This document shows positions 50,085-60,804 of a stretch of 64,000 nucleotides of DNA, piece after piece. The notes under the pieces were generated by a model. It worked only from the letters and a program-made list of their open reading frames with translations, had not been told where the DNA came from and did not search any database. This DNA is from Cornus controversa (lineage: Eukaryota; Streptophyta; Magnoliopsida; Cornales; Cornaceae). The first letter of the stretch is position 1, and every line of letters starts with the position of its first letter. The stretch is from the NCBI GenBank assembly GCA_026545225.1, contig CM048849.1, positions 28,282,336 through 28,346,335 on the forward strand, in the 5' to 3' direction. The position numbers and the translations under genes were made by a program.

Positions 50085-50290
50085 CACAAACAAACCCACT
50101 ATTGCCTCAAAAGCGATGAGAACCCTCAACCCCCTATGTTAGAGGAGGATGGTATATCACTTAAGTTTAAGGCCTACAACACTCGATCCACACACACACA
50201 AACCCACTATTGTCCCCAAATGGGCTTGAACCCTCAACCTCCCATGTTGGAGGAGGAGGAGGAGGAGATATCACTTAAGTTAAAGCTCAG
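50085..50290. repeat. Tandem duplication, about 110-bp unit
   Basis: acccactattg(c/t)c(t/c)c, gaaccctcaaccncccatgtt, and ggaggatggtatatcacttaag-like blocks occur twice. The second copy adds GAG triplets. It lies in the long intron of the Naa35-like fragment. Confidence 0.8.
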
Positions 50291-52019
50291 TAAAGGCCTC
50301 ACATATCACTATATGGAAATATATAATATTTTTCTATTTTACAACGAGATTCATAATTAGAATACATTGACTATCAGCTTCAAAGTGAAAAGGAAAAACG
50401 TCAATCCATCTTATATATCCAGCAACAAACTATGGTTAAAACAAATTTCCTCGAAAAAATATGTTCTTACCCCATAGGGTGAGTGTCTTTTATCACAAGG
50501 AGATACGGTGATTATAGAATTTATGCATGTATGGATATGTATAGTGTTTACAGACAATTATATGAAGAAACATTCTGTAAATGTTATTAGGAAATCGCAT
50601 TAGAGATTATCAGTTATGGACCATTGAACGATGTAGTTCCTAGAAAATTATTAAATACTAATTATAGTAGAATACAGCTCTCTTCTTTCTTTGTATGTTT
50701 TTTGGGGAAGGGGATTGACAAACATGGATTGGTTATTGTTAGCACCTATTTAATGTCAAATTTTCTTGGTTTTTAGTCATCTAGTACTCTAATCATTATA
50801 ACATCAATATTGTAATTTTATGTTCATATAAACTTAGTGATGAACTTTTCCTCTTGGTAAAGAAACAACCTATCCTTGAATTATCAAAAAAAGAAAAGAA
50901 AAAGAAAAGAAACAACCTATCCTTGGGACTGATTTAAGCTTTGGTTGTTGTAACTGGTGTTTAACAGCTAGAACTGGCTTTTAGGAAGGAGTTTAGAGAA
51001 ATCTCAAGCACTTTGAATGATGAGGTATGTTTTCCTTCCCTCATTATATCACTATTGCATTTTACCTATATCACAGAAGACCTATCAACCTATCCTTTGC
51101 ATGAAAAGATCACTGTTACGGTGAAATTAACTTTTTCAATCTTTTTAATAACTTCCTGTGATATTCGTGTGACTCCCAAATTATGTTCTCAATTGGAACT
51201 TTAGTTTAATGCCAAAGAGGCGGGATACTAGTGGTGCTTATTATTTTATTTCAATTTCTTATATGCGCTTATATTTCCCCTAATTTGGACTGTGGGGACT
51301 TGAATCCAGTGATCTGCTTTCTCAAATATCGTTGGCATAGCTTTTCATTAGGAATGTTTCTTCAGTCACCTTACTCATTTTACCATTAAGTCTTATAGTT
51401 TGTCGTCTCAAATATCCTTAGAAACCTTTTGATCAGTAGTGCTCCTTAATTTAGAAGTTTAGGTTTCAAGTAATTGATTATATATGCTACATGGCAGGAT
51501 TGGAAGTTAATAGAGAAAATTACATATTTTTGGCTTTTTCTTTGCTTCTTCCTATTTTTCCTTCTTTCGGCAAAAAAAAGAAAAGAAAAAAAGAAGAAAG
51601 AAGAAAAAAGAAAAATAAAAGAATTTGTTTATTTATTTGCTGATAGAATATTGACAACTTTATGTTGTTCACAGCATACAAATAACTGAACCAATTAGAC
51701 AGTAAAAGCTAAAATTTATAAAGGGAATATTTGCCAATTAAACCACTTGCGCTTTTTTACTGCTGAGTGACTCTCCCATTGAGTTTGTCGATTTTCAGAA
51801 AGGGTTTCCTTTTTCTATTTCTTGTCAGAATTTTTTCTCCATGTTCATCAAGCCACGACCGATATATTTTTATCGAGCATCGTACCATTGATATCCTAAT
51901 TTTCAGTTGAATATTTCTACGCCCTACATTTTGTGATTTGTTTCACGATGAACCTTGTTTAGGTTTATTGGTCACTTCTACTAGTAGTTGCCAATTGTTG
52001 AATAAATTAGCAAGGAGAC

Positions 52020-52615
52020 ATGGATAAAGGCTGGATGCACCTTCATAACAGGTTATTATAACCTAAATAACCTTACCCATAACAATTTAGACATTATACC
52101 TGTCATTCTTGTCATAATGAAAATTTTGACTTTCCAATTGTAGAGCTTCAACGGAGTATTTAAATGGAGCACGTAGATTTTCCAATTGGGCCCAACGTAA
52201 TGCAGGGAATCCAGCTAAGATTATATGCCCCTGTAAACATTGTTTAAACTCACAATATCAACATTTTGATACGGTGTACGAGCACTTAGTGATCAATGGA
52301 ATGGATTCTGCTTATACTATATGGGCCTTTCATGGAGAGAATCGGATTACATATGTAGAAAATGAAGGCACTGAAGATGGTGTGGAAATGCCTGAAACGT
52401 ATGAGATGTTTAGAGATGTGTATTTTGATGGTGAAGAAAATGCTACAACAGCTCCCACTTATGGAAGTAGAGAGTTTGAGTTCAGAGAGGCGTTGGAAAA
52501 GGCTGAAACTCCTCTATATCCTAATTGCACGAAGTATACAATTATGTCAGCAACAGTTGCTTTATATAAGCACAAAGGTTTCAGGCTCAACATTAGAGAC
52601 CCAGCCATACCTTGA
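52020..52615 (+). pseudogene. TNP2-like CACTA transposase, N-terminal transposase-associated domain only
   Basis: Exon 1 (52020-52051) starts MDKGWMHLHN and ends at AG/GTTATT. Exon 2 (from 52144, after TTGTAG) continues in frame with RASTEYLNGARRFSNWAQ, then the metal-binding block ICPCKHCLN, YEHLVINGMDSAYTIWAFHG and later EALEKAETPLYPNCTKYTIM with SATVALYKHKG. This is the transposase-associated domain found at the start of plant CACTA transposases. At 167 residues it stops (TGA at 52613-52615) just where the linker to the catalytic part should begin. The catalytic DDE part was not found in the element. Confidence 0.85.
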
Positions 52616-52682
52616 AAAAGAGATCAAGTTAGAAGTTAGGCTAAAACTACTAAATGCCAAAGGCAAAGAATCAACTCACAAA

Positions 52683-53246
52683 CCTTAAGCGAAAAATGAC
52701 GGGACTTTCTATAGCTGCATACACATCTCCTGCACTAATGCCACTGTCATTCAAAGTCCATCTTCTGCAACTAGCTAACTTCTCCAACTGTACATAGTAT
52801 GGGAAAAGCACAGGGTTCCTTGAGCTACACTTGAACTGCCCCATTTGTTATTGAGGTGCTTAAGCATAGAGGATATCTTTTTCCGAGCACTTAAAGTGAG
52901 TTCCAAAAATGGATTATGACCATCCTATAAGAAAGGAAAAATATTATTTTTGTAAACTGATAATTACAGACCTAATCATTTAAGAATTCTGTTTTGCTAA
53001 ATAATTTCAGTTCATAATCTCACTTCTCCAATCCTAAATGAGTGCATTCATCTATTGGGAAAAGCTGCAGCTTAATCTTTAGAGAAGGATGTAGTTGTCC
53101 AGCCTTAAGCTCTAGGGCAGGTACAATTTTAGTTGTTTCCCCAATAGAAGTAACTCTATTTGGAAGCAGCTTACCACCCAACACTTGAGCAGCACTAAAA
53201 GGTAATTTACCTGGATCTTCTCCAGTCAAAACATATCCACAACCCC
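52683..53246 (-). pseudogene. TSL-kinase interacting protein 1-like fragment, two exons
   Basis: Minus strand. Exon A (53246-53024, after TTTCTAG) encodes GCGYVLTGEDPGKLPFSAAQ and, later, LHPSLKIKLQLFPIDECTHL with GLE, ending at a GTGAGA donor. After a 99-bp intron ending TTATAG, exon B (52924-52683) encodes DGHNPFLELTLSARKKISSM, LKHLNNKWGSSS and, after one frameshift, RRWTLNDSGISAGDVYAAIE with SPVIFRLR. The series of blocks resembles the C-terminal region of plant TKI1-like nuclear proteins. The splice phases fit exactly, so this is a genomic copy. It converges with the TNP2-like gene 68 bp away. The frameshift and missing 5' exons make it a fragment. Confidence 0.6.
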
Positions 53247-53319
53247 CTAGAAATAGAAGGTTCTCAACAATGAGTAGAACAAACAAGTTAATTATAAAAA
53301 AACAGATGGAAATTCTTAG

Positions 53320-53730
53320 GGGTGCACAAAAAATGTTAGAACCGGACCAAACCAAATCGTACGGTTTGGTACGATTCCGGTTTGAGGTCGAGAAGGACTG
53401 AACCAAACCATTAATTAGTGATAATATAAATATATGTACATCATATAATATACATGTTATTGGTAGAGAATATAACTTGCCATAATCTTATGTGTATATA
53501 TATCATCTTATGTGTATATATATTTTAGATTTGGTTTTTCATTTGATTAATATGTATATCTATATATGCATATATATATAAGAAAGTCCAAAACCATTGA
53601 ACCAATCATCTACGGTTCGGTTCCACTGATTCTAACAATTCGGTTTGATTCTAATATATCTTGAACTGCTGGGACCGGTTTGGTTCTGTTTTACATCAGA
53701 ACCAGACCGAACCAAACCCAAGACGCATCC
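53320..53730. repeat. MITE-like repeat rich in accgaacc / ggttcggtt
   Basis: It begins taggggtgcacaaaaaatgtt, a start common in plant hAT-type MITEs. It contains inverted accgaaccaaacc/ggtttggttc blocks around an AT-rich centre. A matching right terminus was not found. The open frame at 53020-53406 on the minus strand spans part of it only by chance. Confidence 0.45.
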
Positions 53731-53758
53731 AAAAAGTTGCACTGACACGCTAGATCAA

Positions 53759-53797
<39 letters not shown>

Positions 53798-53994
53798 TAT
53801 ACATATAGGAATGAGATAAAGTTTCTAAGGATAATGGGAAGTTAGACTCTATCTTTAACAAAAAGTATGACATGGATATGTTTATGTACCTATATATTAT
53901 ATATGATTTGAGGCACCAAAATAAATACGTATGGTATTCTAATCATAAATCTATTCAAAAACTATGAATGGATGGAAATCCATAAAGTTGTTAC

Positions 53995-54158
53995 CGTGTG
54001 TGACAAGCATCAAGTTTTTTGAAGGAAATTTATCTGCAAGGGCCTTAATAATTTGCTCATATCTGGTCCTTGTACCAACGACTGTCTCTTCCCATTTTGG
54101 CAACTTGAGTTCCTCGAGCAAACAATCTATGTCAGTACATAGAATAGTTTTTGCAGAC
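53995..54158 (-). pseudogene. Histidine-phosphatase / phosphoglycerate-mutase-like exon fragment
   Basis: The minus-strand reading gives AKTILCTDIDCLLEELKLPK, WEETVVGTRTRYEQIIKALA and DKFPSKNLMLVTH, ending at a GTAACA donor. The ALADKFPxxNLxLVTH pattern is that of plant phosphoglycerate-mutase-family (RHG) proteins, in which the final His is the second catalytic histidine. No other exon could be found, so function cannot be claimed. Confidence 0.5.
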
Positions 54159-54704
54159 TTATAAAGGAAAGTGAAAAGGAATATATATCAAGTATACCTC
54201 TTTATATATATATTCATTGTTTCATTTCATTATATATTGATATTTTTGTCCTTTCTCTGTTGTACTTGCTCCATTGACCCTCTCTCTTTAAATCCCAGGA
54301 TAATGAATCAGAGCAGCAGTAGCAGTAGCCTTCTCTCCTGTTGTACTTGCTCCATTTTGCTTCGATTGCCTCTCAACTACGTCTTCAAGTTCAGTGTTTT
54401 GCTTAAGTTCATTTGTAGCTAGAATATTCGTCTTTTAAATGTTCACTTTATATTTGTTAATGGCTGTAATTTTTAAGCATGCTGAATGTGCTAGCTTTGA
54501 ATCTGCAAATTAGATATGCACATACTTTTGGGTTGGGATGAAAGTTATTCAAACTGTGTTTTTGGCTCGACTTTCATTTGAATGTTTTTTAGCTTCCGAT
54601 ACAAATTGATGTTGGTATTGTATGTATGGTATCACAGGTTTTTAGATTGGGTTTCACAGGTTTTTGGAATGAGAGGTATTAGAAAAAGGAATTTTCAAAA
54701 AAAA

Positions 54705-55380
54705 AAAAAAAAAATTTTATAAGGCGGACGATGGCTGCCCTTAATAGCGTTTTTTAAGGCGGGCAAAGCCCACCCTTAATAATATCATGAGTGTAGCTTC
54801 TAAGGTGGACCAGAAACGCCGTTAATATCTAGATTCTAAGGCGGGCTAACACTGCCCTCAAAAAAATTTGGCTTAGCTTTTAAGGCGGCTAGACTCGGCC
54901 CTGACTATTAGATTTGAAGGCATGCATTGCACGTCGTAAATAAAGATTCTAAGGCAATAACTGACCGTCGTAAATAATGACATTTCTATGACATGCATGG
55001 TCCGCCTTGAATAATTTTGCTTCTACGGCGGTCTCTGAGCGCCGTAAATAATAACAGTTCTATGACATTTAGAGGCCGCCTTGAATAATTAAACTTCTAG
55101 GGCGGGATCGGAGCGCCGTAAATAATGACAGTTCGATGACATGTATGGGCCGCCTTTAATAATTCAATTTCTAAGACACTAAATAACCGCCTTGAAAAAT
55201 TATTTTAAAGGCGTGTGTAGAATTATTAAAGGCAGTTCTCGAATGCCTTTAAAAAGTTTCCGCATGCCTTTAAAAAACTTCGTAATTATAACACCTTAAT
55301 AGAGGGCGGGCGGGTGGCCGCCTTAAAAAGTCATTGATGGCAGTTTTGGCCCGTCGTAAAAGACTAATTTTCTTGTAGTG
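54705..55380 (-). repeat. CACTA right subterminal repeats and terminus
   Basis: About fifteen or more short units of the types ttctaaggcggg, gccgtaaataat and ccgccttgaataatt, in both orientations, run to the terminal tcttgtagtg at 55380. A poly-A run of 17 precedes them at about 54700. Confidence 0.88.
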
Positions 55381-55710
55381 ATATTTTACATTTTAATTAA
55401 AAGATTACACATTTAACATATTCAATAAAAAAAATCATCACCCATTAACCAATGATATATCATCTAAGTTGTGATATTTAAATCCTCAAACACGGCCCTT
55501 CTTCATGGTGGGCTTTTTTTGGTCCAACATTCTGTTAAACCTGCAGTGATACCATGTTAACCACCATCTACTTTAAAATCTTAAGTTATTAGAAATAGTG
55601 CCATTTAAATATTTAAATTCTCAACAATAACAATATCTTTCTTTTTTTCTTACCTATATTTTGTAATAAAATAGATTTAACAAAATAACCCACTTCATTT
55701 TATGTGGTTT

Positions 55711-56150
55711 TGTTGTTAGGAATATATGCGAAAACGCAATCAAAAGATAAAACAAACATACAAAAAACACAAGAGACTTACTCGGTTCACCCTAACAATG
55801 GGTTACGTCAAAAGAGCACACCAAACAATTTCACTATGAAAAATAAGATGGAGGATTACAATCACTCAAACTCTTTTCTCACTTGCTCTCACCAATTTCA
55901 CAAAATTAGATTTCTTCGGCTCACAATTGTTATCACAATTTGATACAAAATTTTAGGGTTACACAAAACCCCTATTTATAAAAAGAGATATCTTGGTCAC
56001 CAAGTTGTCTTAGTCACCAAGTCTTCAATTTCAAAAGGAAAGTTCAATTAGGAATTAAATTCCTAAACAAGTCCAATAATAACAGAAAACAAATCCTCCA
56101 GCAGTCATCCTTCCAAAAAACCATTGTCCTTAGGCTCCACAACCACAACA
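55711..56150 (-). repeat. 3' LTR of a Ty1/copia element (440 bp)
   Basis: On the plus strand it runs from TGTTGTTAGG to CCACAACA, giving matched TGTTGT/ACAACA ends. A purine tract (minus strand AAGTGGGAGA) lies directly next to it at 56151-56160, as for a plus-strand primer site. The 5' LTR is not in place. Confidence 0.8.
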
Positions 56151-57900
56151 ATCTCCCACTTAAAGACTGGAGGACTAATGAATCATCTCCATCAACTCTC
56201 TCTGTGCATCGCAATGCACTTTGATATACTCATCTTCTGTCTTCAAGCTAGAAGACCTACTAAAGCTGCGCAAAGCTTCAGTTTCTCCATTTTCACTGCT
56301 TTGGTTAATATGTCAGCAAGATTCTTGATGTCAAGTATCTTCTTAAGTAACAACACTCCATCTTCTAACAGCGAGCGAATGAAGTGATATCAAAATCTTA
56401 TATGCTTATTCCTTGAACGAAATACAGAATTCTTCACCAATTGTATAACACTCTGACTATCACTATGCAAAACATTATTCACCTGCTTCAATCCTAACTC
56501 AACCAACAAACCTTGTAACCAAATCATCTCTTTACCGGCCTTTGTGACTGCTATGTACTCTGCCTCTATTGTGGACATTGCTACAATATTTTATAATTGT
56601 GAAACCTAACTGACTGCAGTAGTACCAACTATGAACACATACCAAGTCGTACTTCATTTGTCATCAACTTCCCTCAAAAAATCAGTATATACATAACCAT
56701 GTAGTCGTAAGTTGCTTCTTCCGAAGCACAGGCATTTTTTTGTGGTACCACGTGGATTTCGCATGAACCCACTCATAGCTCCCATAGCATAATCAATGTC
56801 TAGTCTCATACACATCATGACATACATTAAGCAAAAGTGGCTCACTAAGGGTGTGCTCATCAGCTTAGCATTGCTTATGCTGAATCTCTTCAAGATGCGT
56901 TCTTTATAGTTGGCTTGAGACAACTACAAAATACCTTTCTACTTATCCCTTTTAAACCTTATCCCAAGTATCTATTTCGCTGCACCAAAATCCTCCATCT
57001 CGAACTCATTTGATAACTAATTCTTCAAGTTATCGATTTCTTTAAAATTAGAACCTGCCACTAACATGTCATCAACATAAAGTAGCAGTGTGATGTAACT
57101 CGTATCAAACCTTTTAAAGTAGTAGCAATGGTTAGTGTTACATTTGTTGTAGCCATATCTCTTCATAAAACTATCAAATTTCTTGTACCACTGCCTCAAG
57201 GCTTGCTTCAAGCTGTACAAACTCTTCAACTACTTACACTCAAGTTTCTCTTTTCCTTTGATTGAGAGACCCTGCAGTTACTGCATGTAAATCTCCTCCT
57301 CTAGGTCTCCATGAAGGAAAGTAGTTTTCATATCTAATTGCTCAAGATGTAACAATGCTCATAACTGAATGAATGGTATTCAGTTTTATAAATGGGGAAA
57401 AGTTGTTAGTGTAATCGATCGATTTATTCTATTGAAAACATTTGACCACCAATCTAGCCTTCTATCTCTTGGAACTATTATGTTCCCTTTAACTCTATAC
57501 ACCCATTTGTTGTGGAGAGCTTCTTCACATTGGGCATGTACGATTAGAGATAAGGGACTTCATCTCATCTCTTATCGTTAGCTCCCATTTGATCGAGTTC
57601 TCTACTTGATATGATTCATCATAGCATTTAGGTTCTTCACCATCTATCAGCAATAGAAAATTTATGTACTTCCGATTTGGTACATGTGGACGAGCCGACC
57701 TTCAATGTCTAGGTGTCAAAGTTGGGCTCTATGGTGCTTGTTGTTCTGTAGGCTCTTCTGAGTGACGACCCTCATCAATCTGCTGCGCCACACTTCTTAC
57801 TGGATCATTATCTAACTCAACATACTCTGCATTTTCTTGTCAAACTCGGTATGTTTCTTCAACAACCTTTTCGGTTCAATTCCTCTTGCAATCTCTTTAT
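56151..57900 (-). pseudogene. Degenerate Ty1/copia pol (RT and RNase H)
   Basis: Minus strand. RT blocks include KSLYSLKQALRQWYKKFDSF and ITLLLYVDDMLVAGS (catalytic YVDD) at 57017-57229, with upstream remnants of the RT start (HNKWVYRVKGN, EEEIYMQ) to about 57600. 56654-56923 holds the MSQANYKERILKRF connection region. RNase H follows at 56390-56578 (STIEAEYIAVTKAGKEMIWL, HSDSQSVIQLVKN, RNKHIRF) and the ADILTKAV end near 56270. Many stops and frameshifts are present. Gag and integrase were not recognised. Confidence 0.85.
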
Positions 57901-57944
57901 GTCTGTTATCTATATTACGTTTAAGGTTAGTGTGTGTCTTTCCC

Positions 57945-58110
57945 ACCCAAAAAAAAATCATCATCTAACAGTCTCAAATGCTTAAAAAATCCATCTAACG
58001 GTTCAAAATATCTATGCCTATCTACGGTCTAAAATTACTCTCCATATCTTCAATCAACGGTCACAATTCACTCCCACCTAAATTCAAATTTAAACTTTTC
58101 CCTAACTCAA
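57945..58110 (+). repeat. Dispersed ctaacggtc-type repeat, copy 2
   Basis: Inverted copy of 30540-30700, truncating the copia remnant on its 5' side. 58110-58600 is pyrimidine-rich or AT-rich without a gene. Confidence 0.7.
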
Positions 58111-58609
58111 TTCAAATTTAAACTTTCACCTACCCTCACTCTATCTCTATATCACTCTCCTACCCATTCATTTTGTTTCTTTTCTCTCTCTTCTCATCTC
58201 TCTCTATTTCATTTGGGGTCTTTCTTCTGCTTTTACTTATGTGGGTGGCTGAAATAAGACCAAACTGAAAGCTAATGCACAAGCTTAATTATGAGCCACC
58301 ACCCAAGACCAAACCACCTACTGTCGGTTACCAGCCGAAACCACCAACCAATCCACTGCCTGTTACTAGCCAAAACCCACAACTACTTCACTATGCATAT
58401 ATATAGTCACCTGAAAGTTAGTTTTTATCATTAAATTTTAGTTTTTGTGTATGCATATATAGGAAGAAGAAGGGCTCAGTTCTAAAGCTGTGATCTATAT
58501 ATATGATGTATCTATCTTTTGGTTTACAATATATAACAATGTACTCAAAATGAGAAAGAAGGAGAGAGAGCCATTGGGTATCCACCGGACCATCTTCGAG
58601 TCGTCTTCC

Positions 58610-60804
58610 CCGTCAAGCAAACACTTGAATTAATTTTAATTTGATTTTTAGTTTAGGAAATTTTTATATTTTGTTTTTTAATTTTGTTTTTGTTTTCTTT
58701 TTAGGTGATTTTTGCTAATATATGCAAGGTCGTCGTTCTGTGGCTGATCCTTTGATACCTCTTAATCCTGAGCCTAAATATACTCTTAAGGAACATCCCT
58801 ATTGATACCATTATTCAGATGCTACCATCCTATTTTGGGCTGACTCAAGAGGACCCTTACAAGCATCTCGATGAATTCATTGAAGTGTGCTCAACTACCA
58901 AAATTTATAACTTCTCTAGAGATGCTTTCAGAATGAGACTTTTTCCATTCTCCCTGAAAGATAAAGCAAAGTATTGGTTCAATTCTCTACCAGCAGGTTC
59001 TATCACGACTTGGACTCAGATGCAGCATGAGTTTCTCAAGAAGTATTTTCTGATAGGGAAGACTAATCAGTTCAGACGTGCTATCACTGGAAAAGATTTA
59101 TGAGGCATGGAAAAGATTCAAGGACCTTCTTAGGAAGTGTCCTCATCAACAAGTTCCTAAGTGGCAACTAGTGCAGCGTTTTCATGAAGGGCTGACAGAA
59201 GCCAACAGACAAATGGTTGATGCGTCTTGTGGAGGTACTTTTATGTTAAAGAGTGAAGAAGAGGCATGGACCTTATTTGAAAATCTTAGTGACAACACTC
59301 TACAACATGTGTCCTCTACTCATTCGAGCAAACTTGCCACTACAAGGAAGACTAATGGGACTTTTGAGGTTGGTGCTTCAGAAGCTATGCCAACCGACAT
59401 TGATTTAATTGCACAAAAAGTAGCAGCAATTATGGCTGCCAATCAAACTCCTTATACTTCAAATCCTTCATTGCTAGGCCCTTGTGCATTTTACTCTAGT
59501 CCTATGCATAATGTGAACAATTGTCCTTCAATGGGGTAATTTTCTGATGTTCAATATGAGCAAGTCCAAGCTGCATTCACTGAATCAATGAATCCTCCAC
59601 AAGGCAATACTTATAATCCTACATGGAGGAATCATCCTAATTTTTCTTACAGTAACCAAGGGGCAGCAATGCAACCATCACATCAACCTAGAAATTTTAT
59701 ACCTCAACAGCAATATCAAATACAAGTTCCTGTGGCACAAAGAATTTTTGCTATTGAAGACAAGCTGACACTCACCTTATCAAAATTTGACAAGCTTGAT
59801 TCCATTATAGAGACAGTGTAAGCTACTGCAACAACAGTACAATCTATAGTTCAGCTAGTGCACTCTCATTCTCAATCTATTGCCAAATTAGAATCTCAGT
59901 TTGGACAGCTTGCTACTTCATTGAGTAGAAGAGAAGAAGGGAAGCTCCCTAGTTAACCAGTTGCTAATCCAAGAGGGATGCAAGCTTCCACAAGAAACCC
60001 ACACCATGAGCAGGTTCAAGCTATTACCACTTTGAGGAGTGGGAAAATAATTGATAACAAGGTGGGGGAAAAGAAAGAAGAAGAAAAAGTGACTACAAGT
60101 CCAAGTGCTGAAAAATCCTATGAGCCCAAGGCTCCTTTCCCATAACGTTTTCTTGAAGCATCTAAATTGGGGAAGCAGGGGGACAAGCTACATGACATGA
60201 TGGAGGTGTTTTGACAAGTGAAGATTAATTTGCCACTCCTTGATGCCATCAAGCAAATTTCTCCTTATGCTAAATTCTTGAAGGACTTGTGCACTCAGAA
60301 GAGGCGTTCTAAAAGTCATGTGCCAAAGAAAGTGTTGCTGCCACAATAAGTGAGTTCTATAATTCAGCAGTACACTCCTCCCAAGTACAAAGATCCTGGT
60401 GCTCCAACTATCTCATGCATCATTGGGGAGCACCATGTTGATAAAGCTCTTCTTGAATTGGGTGCAAGTGTAAATTTGCTACCCTATTCAATGTACTTAC
60501 AATTAGGTTTGGTAGAATTGAAGCCTACCTCGGTGGTATTGCAATTTGTAGATAGATCAACAAAGCAACCCCGTGGGATCATTGAAGATGTGATCATTAA
60601 AGTGGACAAGTTTTACTTTCTTGTTCATTTTATTGTACTTGACACTAAGCCAGTTCATAACCCAAGGAGGCACATTCCAGTGATCCTTGGTCGACCTTTC
60701 TTAGCTACTACTGATGCTTGCATAAATTGTAGGTCAGGGATCATGGATATTTCATTTGGCAACATGAAGGTTAAGCTTAATATTTTCGATGCTGTTGAGA
60801 ATCC
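58610..60804 (+). pseudogene. Athila-like gag-protease remnant, 5'-truncated, ending at the LTR
   Basis: Plus strand, gag ATG at 58722. Capsid blocks DPYKHLDEFIEVCSTTK, LFPFSLKDKAKYWFNSLP and HEFLKKYFLIGKTNQFRRAI lead into a deletion/frameshift near 59085. The frame goes on with KWQLVQRFHEGLTEANRQMV and DASCGGTFMLKSEEEAW. The zinc knuckle is damaged (CAFYSSPMHNVNNC, Tyr for the second Cys). Stops occur at about 59537, 59819 and 59954. The protease frame (60350-60817) has ELGAS where the array has DLGAS, so the catalytic Asp is lost. Coding ends inside the LTR, which supplies the stop. RT, RNase H and integrase are absent. Confidence 0.85.

Larger units (their letters stand above)
47380..51024 (+). 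pseudogene. NAA35/MAK10-like (NatC auxiliary subunit) fragment, two exons
   Basis: Exon 47380-47478 is 33 whole codons between AG and GT (LVVSLLKILCTNVAWQRRKL, GKILQDWRVIYVQ). Exon 50968-51024 is 19 whole codons between AG and GT (LELAFRKEFREISSTLNDE). Joined, they read on without a break, as in the C-terminal part of plant NatC subunit Naa35, which anchors the acetyltransferase to the ribosome. The intron is about 3.5 kb because a Mutator-like element (48314-49810) and repeats lie in it. The rest of the gene was not found. The identification rests on short segments recalled from the family. Confidence 0.5.
37727..55380 (+). mobile_element. CACTA (En/Spm-type) transposon, 17.65 kb, carrying host gene fragments
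   Basis: The left end is CACTACAAGATTTTTGG and the right end is the reverse complement of CACTACAAGAAAATTAGTC. The flanking 3-bp target duplication is ATA on both sides (37724-37726 and 55381-55383), as CACTA elements make. Both subterminal regions carry many short repeats around ttacgacgggc / ctaaggcggg. Inside are a truncated TNP2-like gene and pieces resembling four plant genes, plus nested elements. The missing transposase catalytic part makes it non-autonomous as it stands. Confidence 0.9.

Noticed and set aside
54171-54422. Hydrophobic 83-codon plus-strand ORF
   Set aside because: It looks like a membrane protein only because of T-rich sequence. There is no homology signal, and it overlaps the start of the captured exon region on the other strand.
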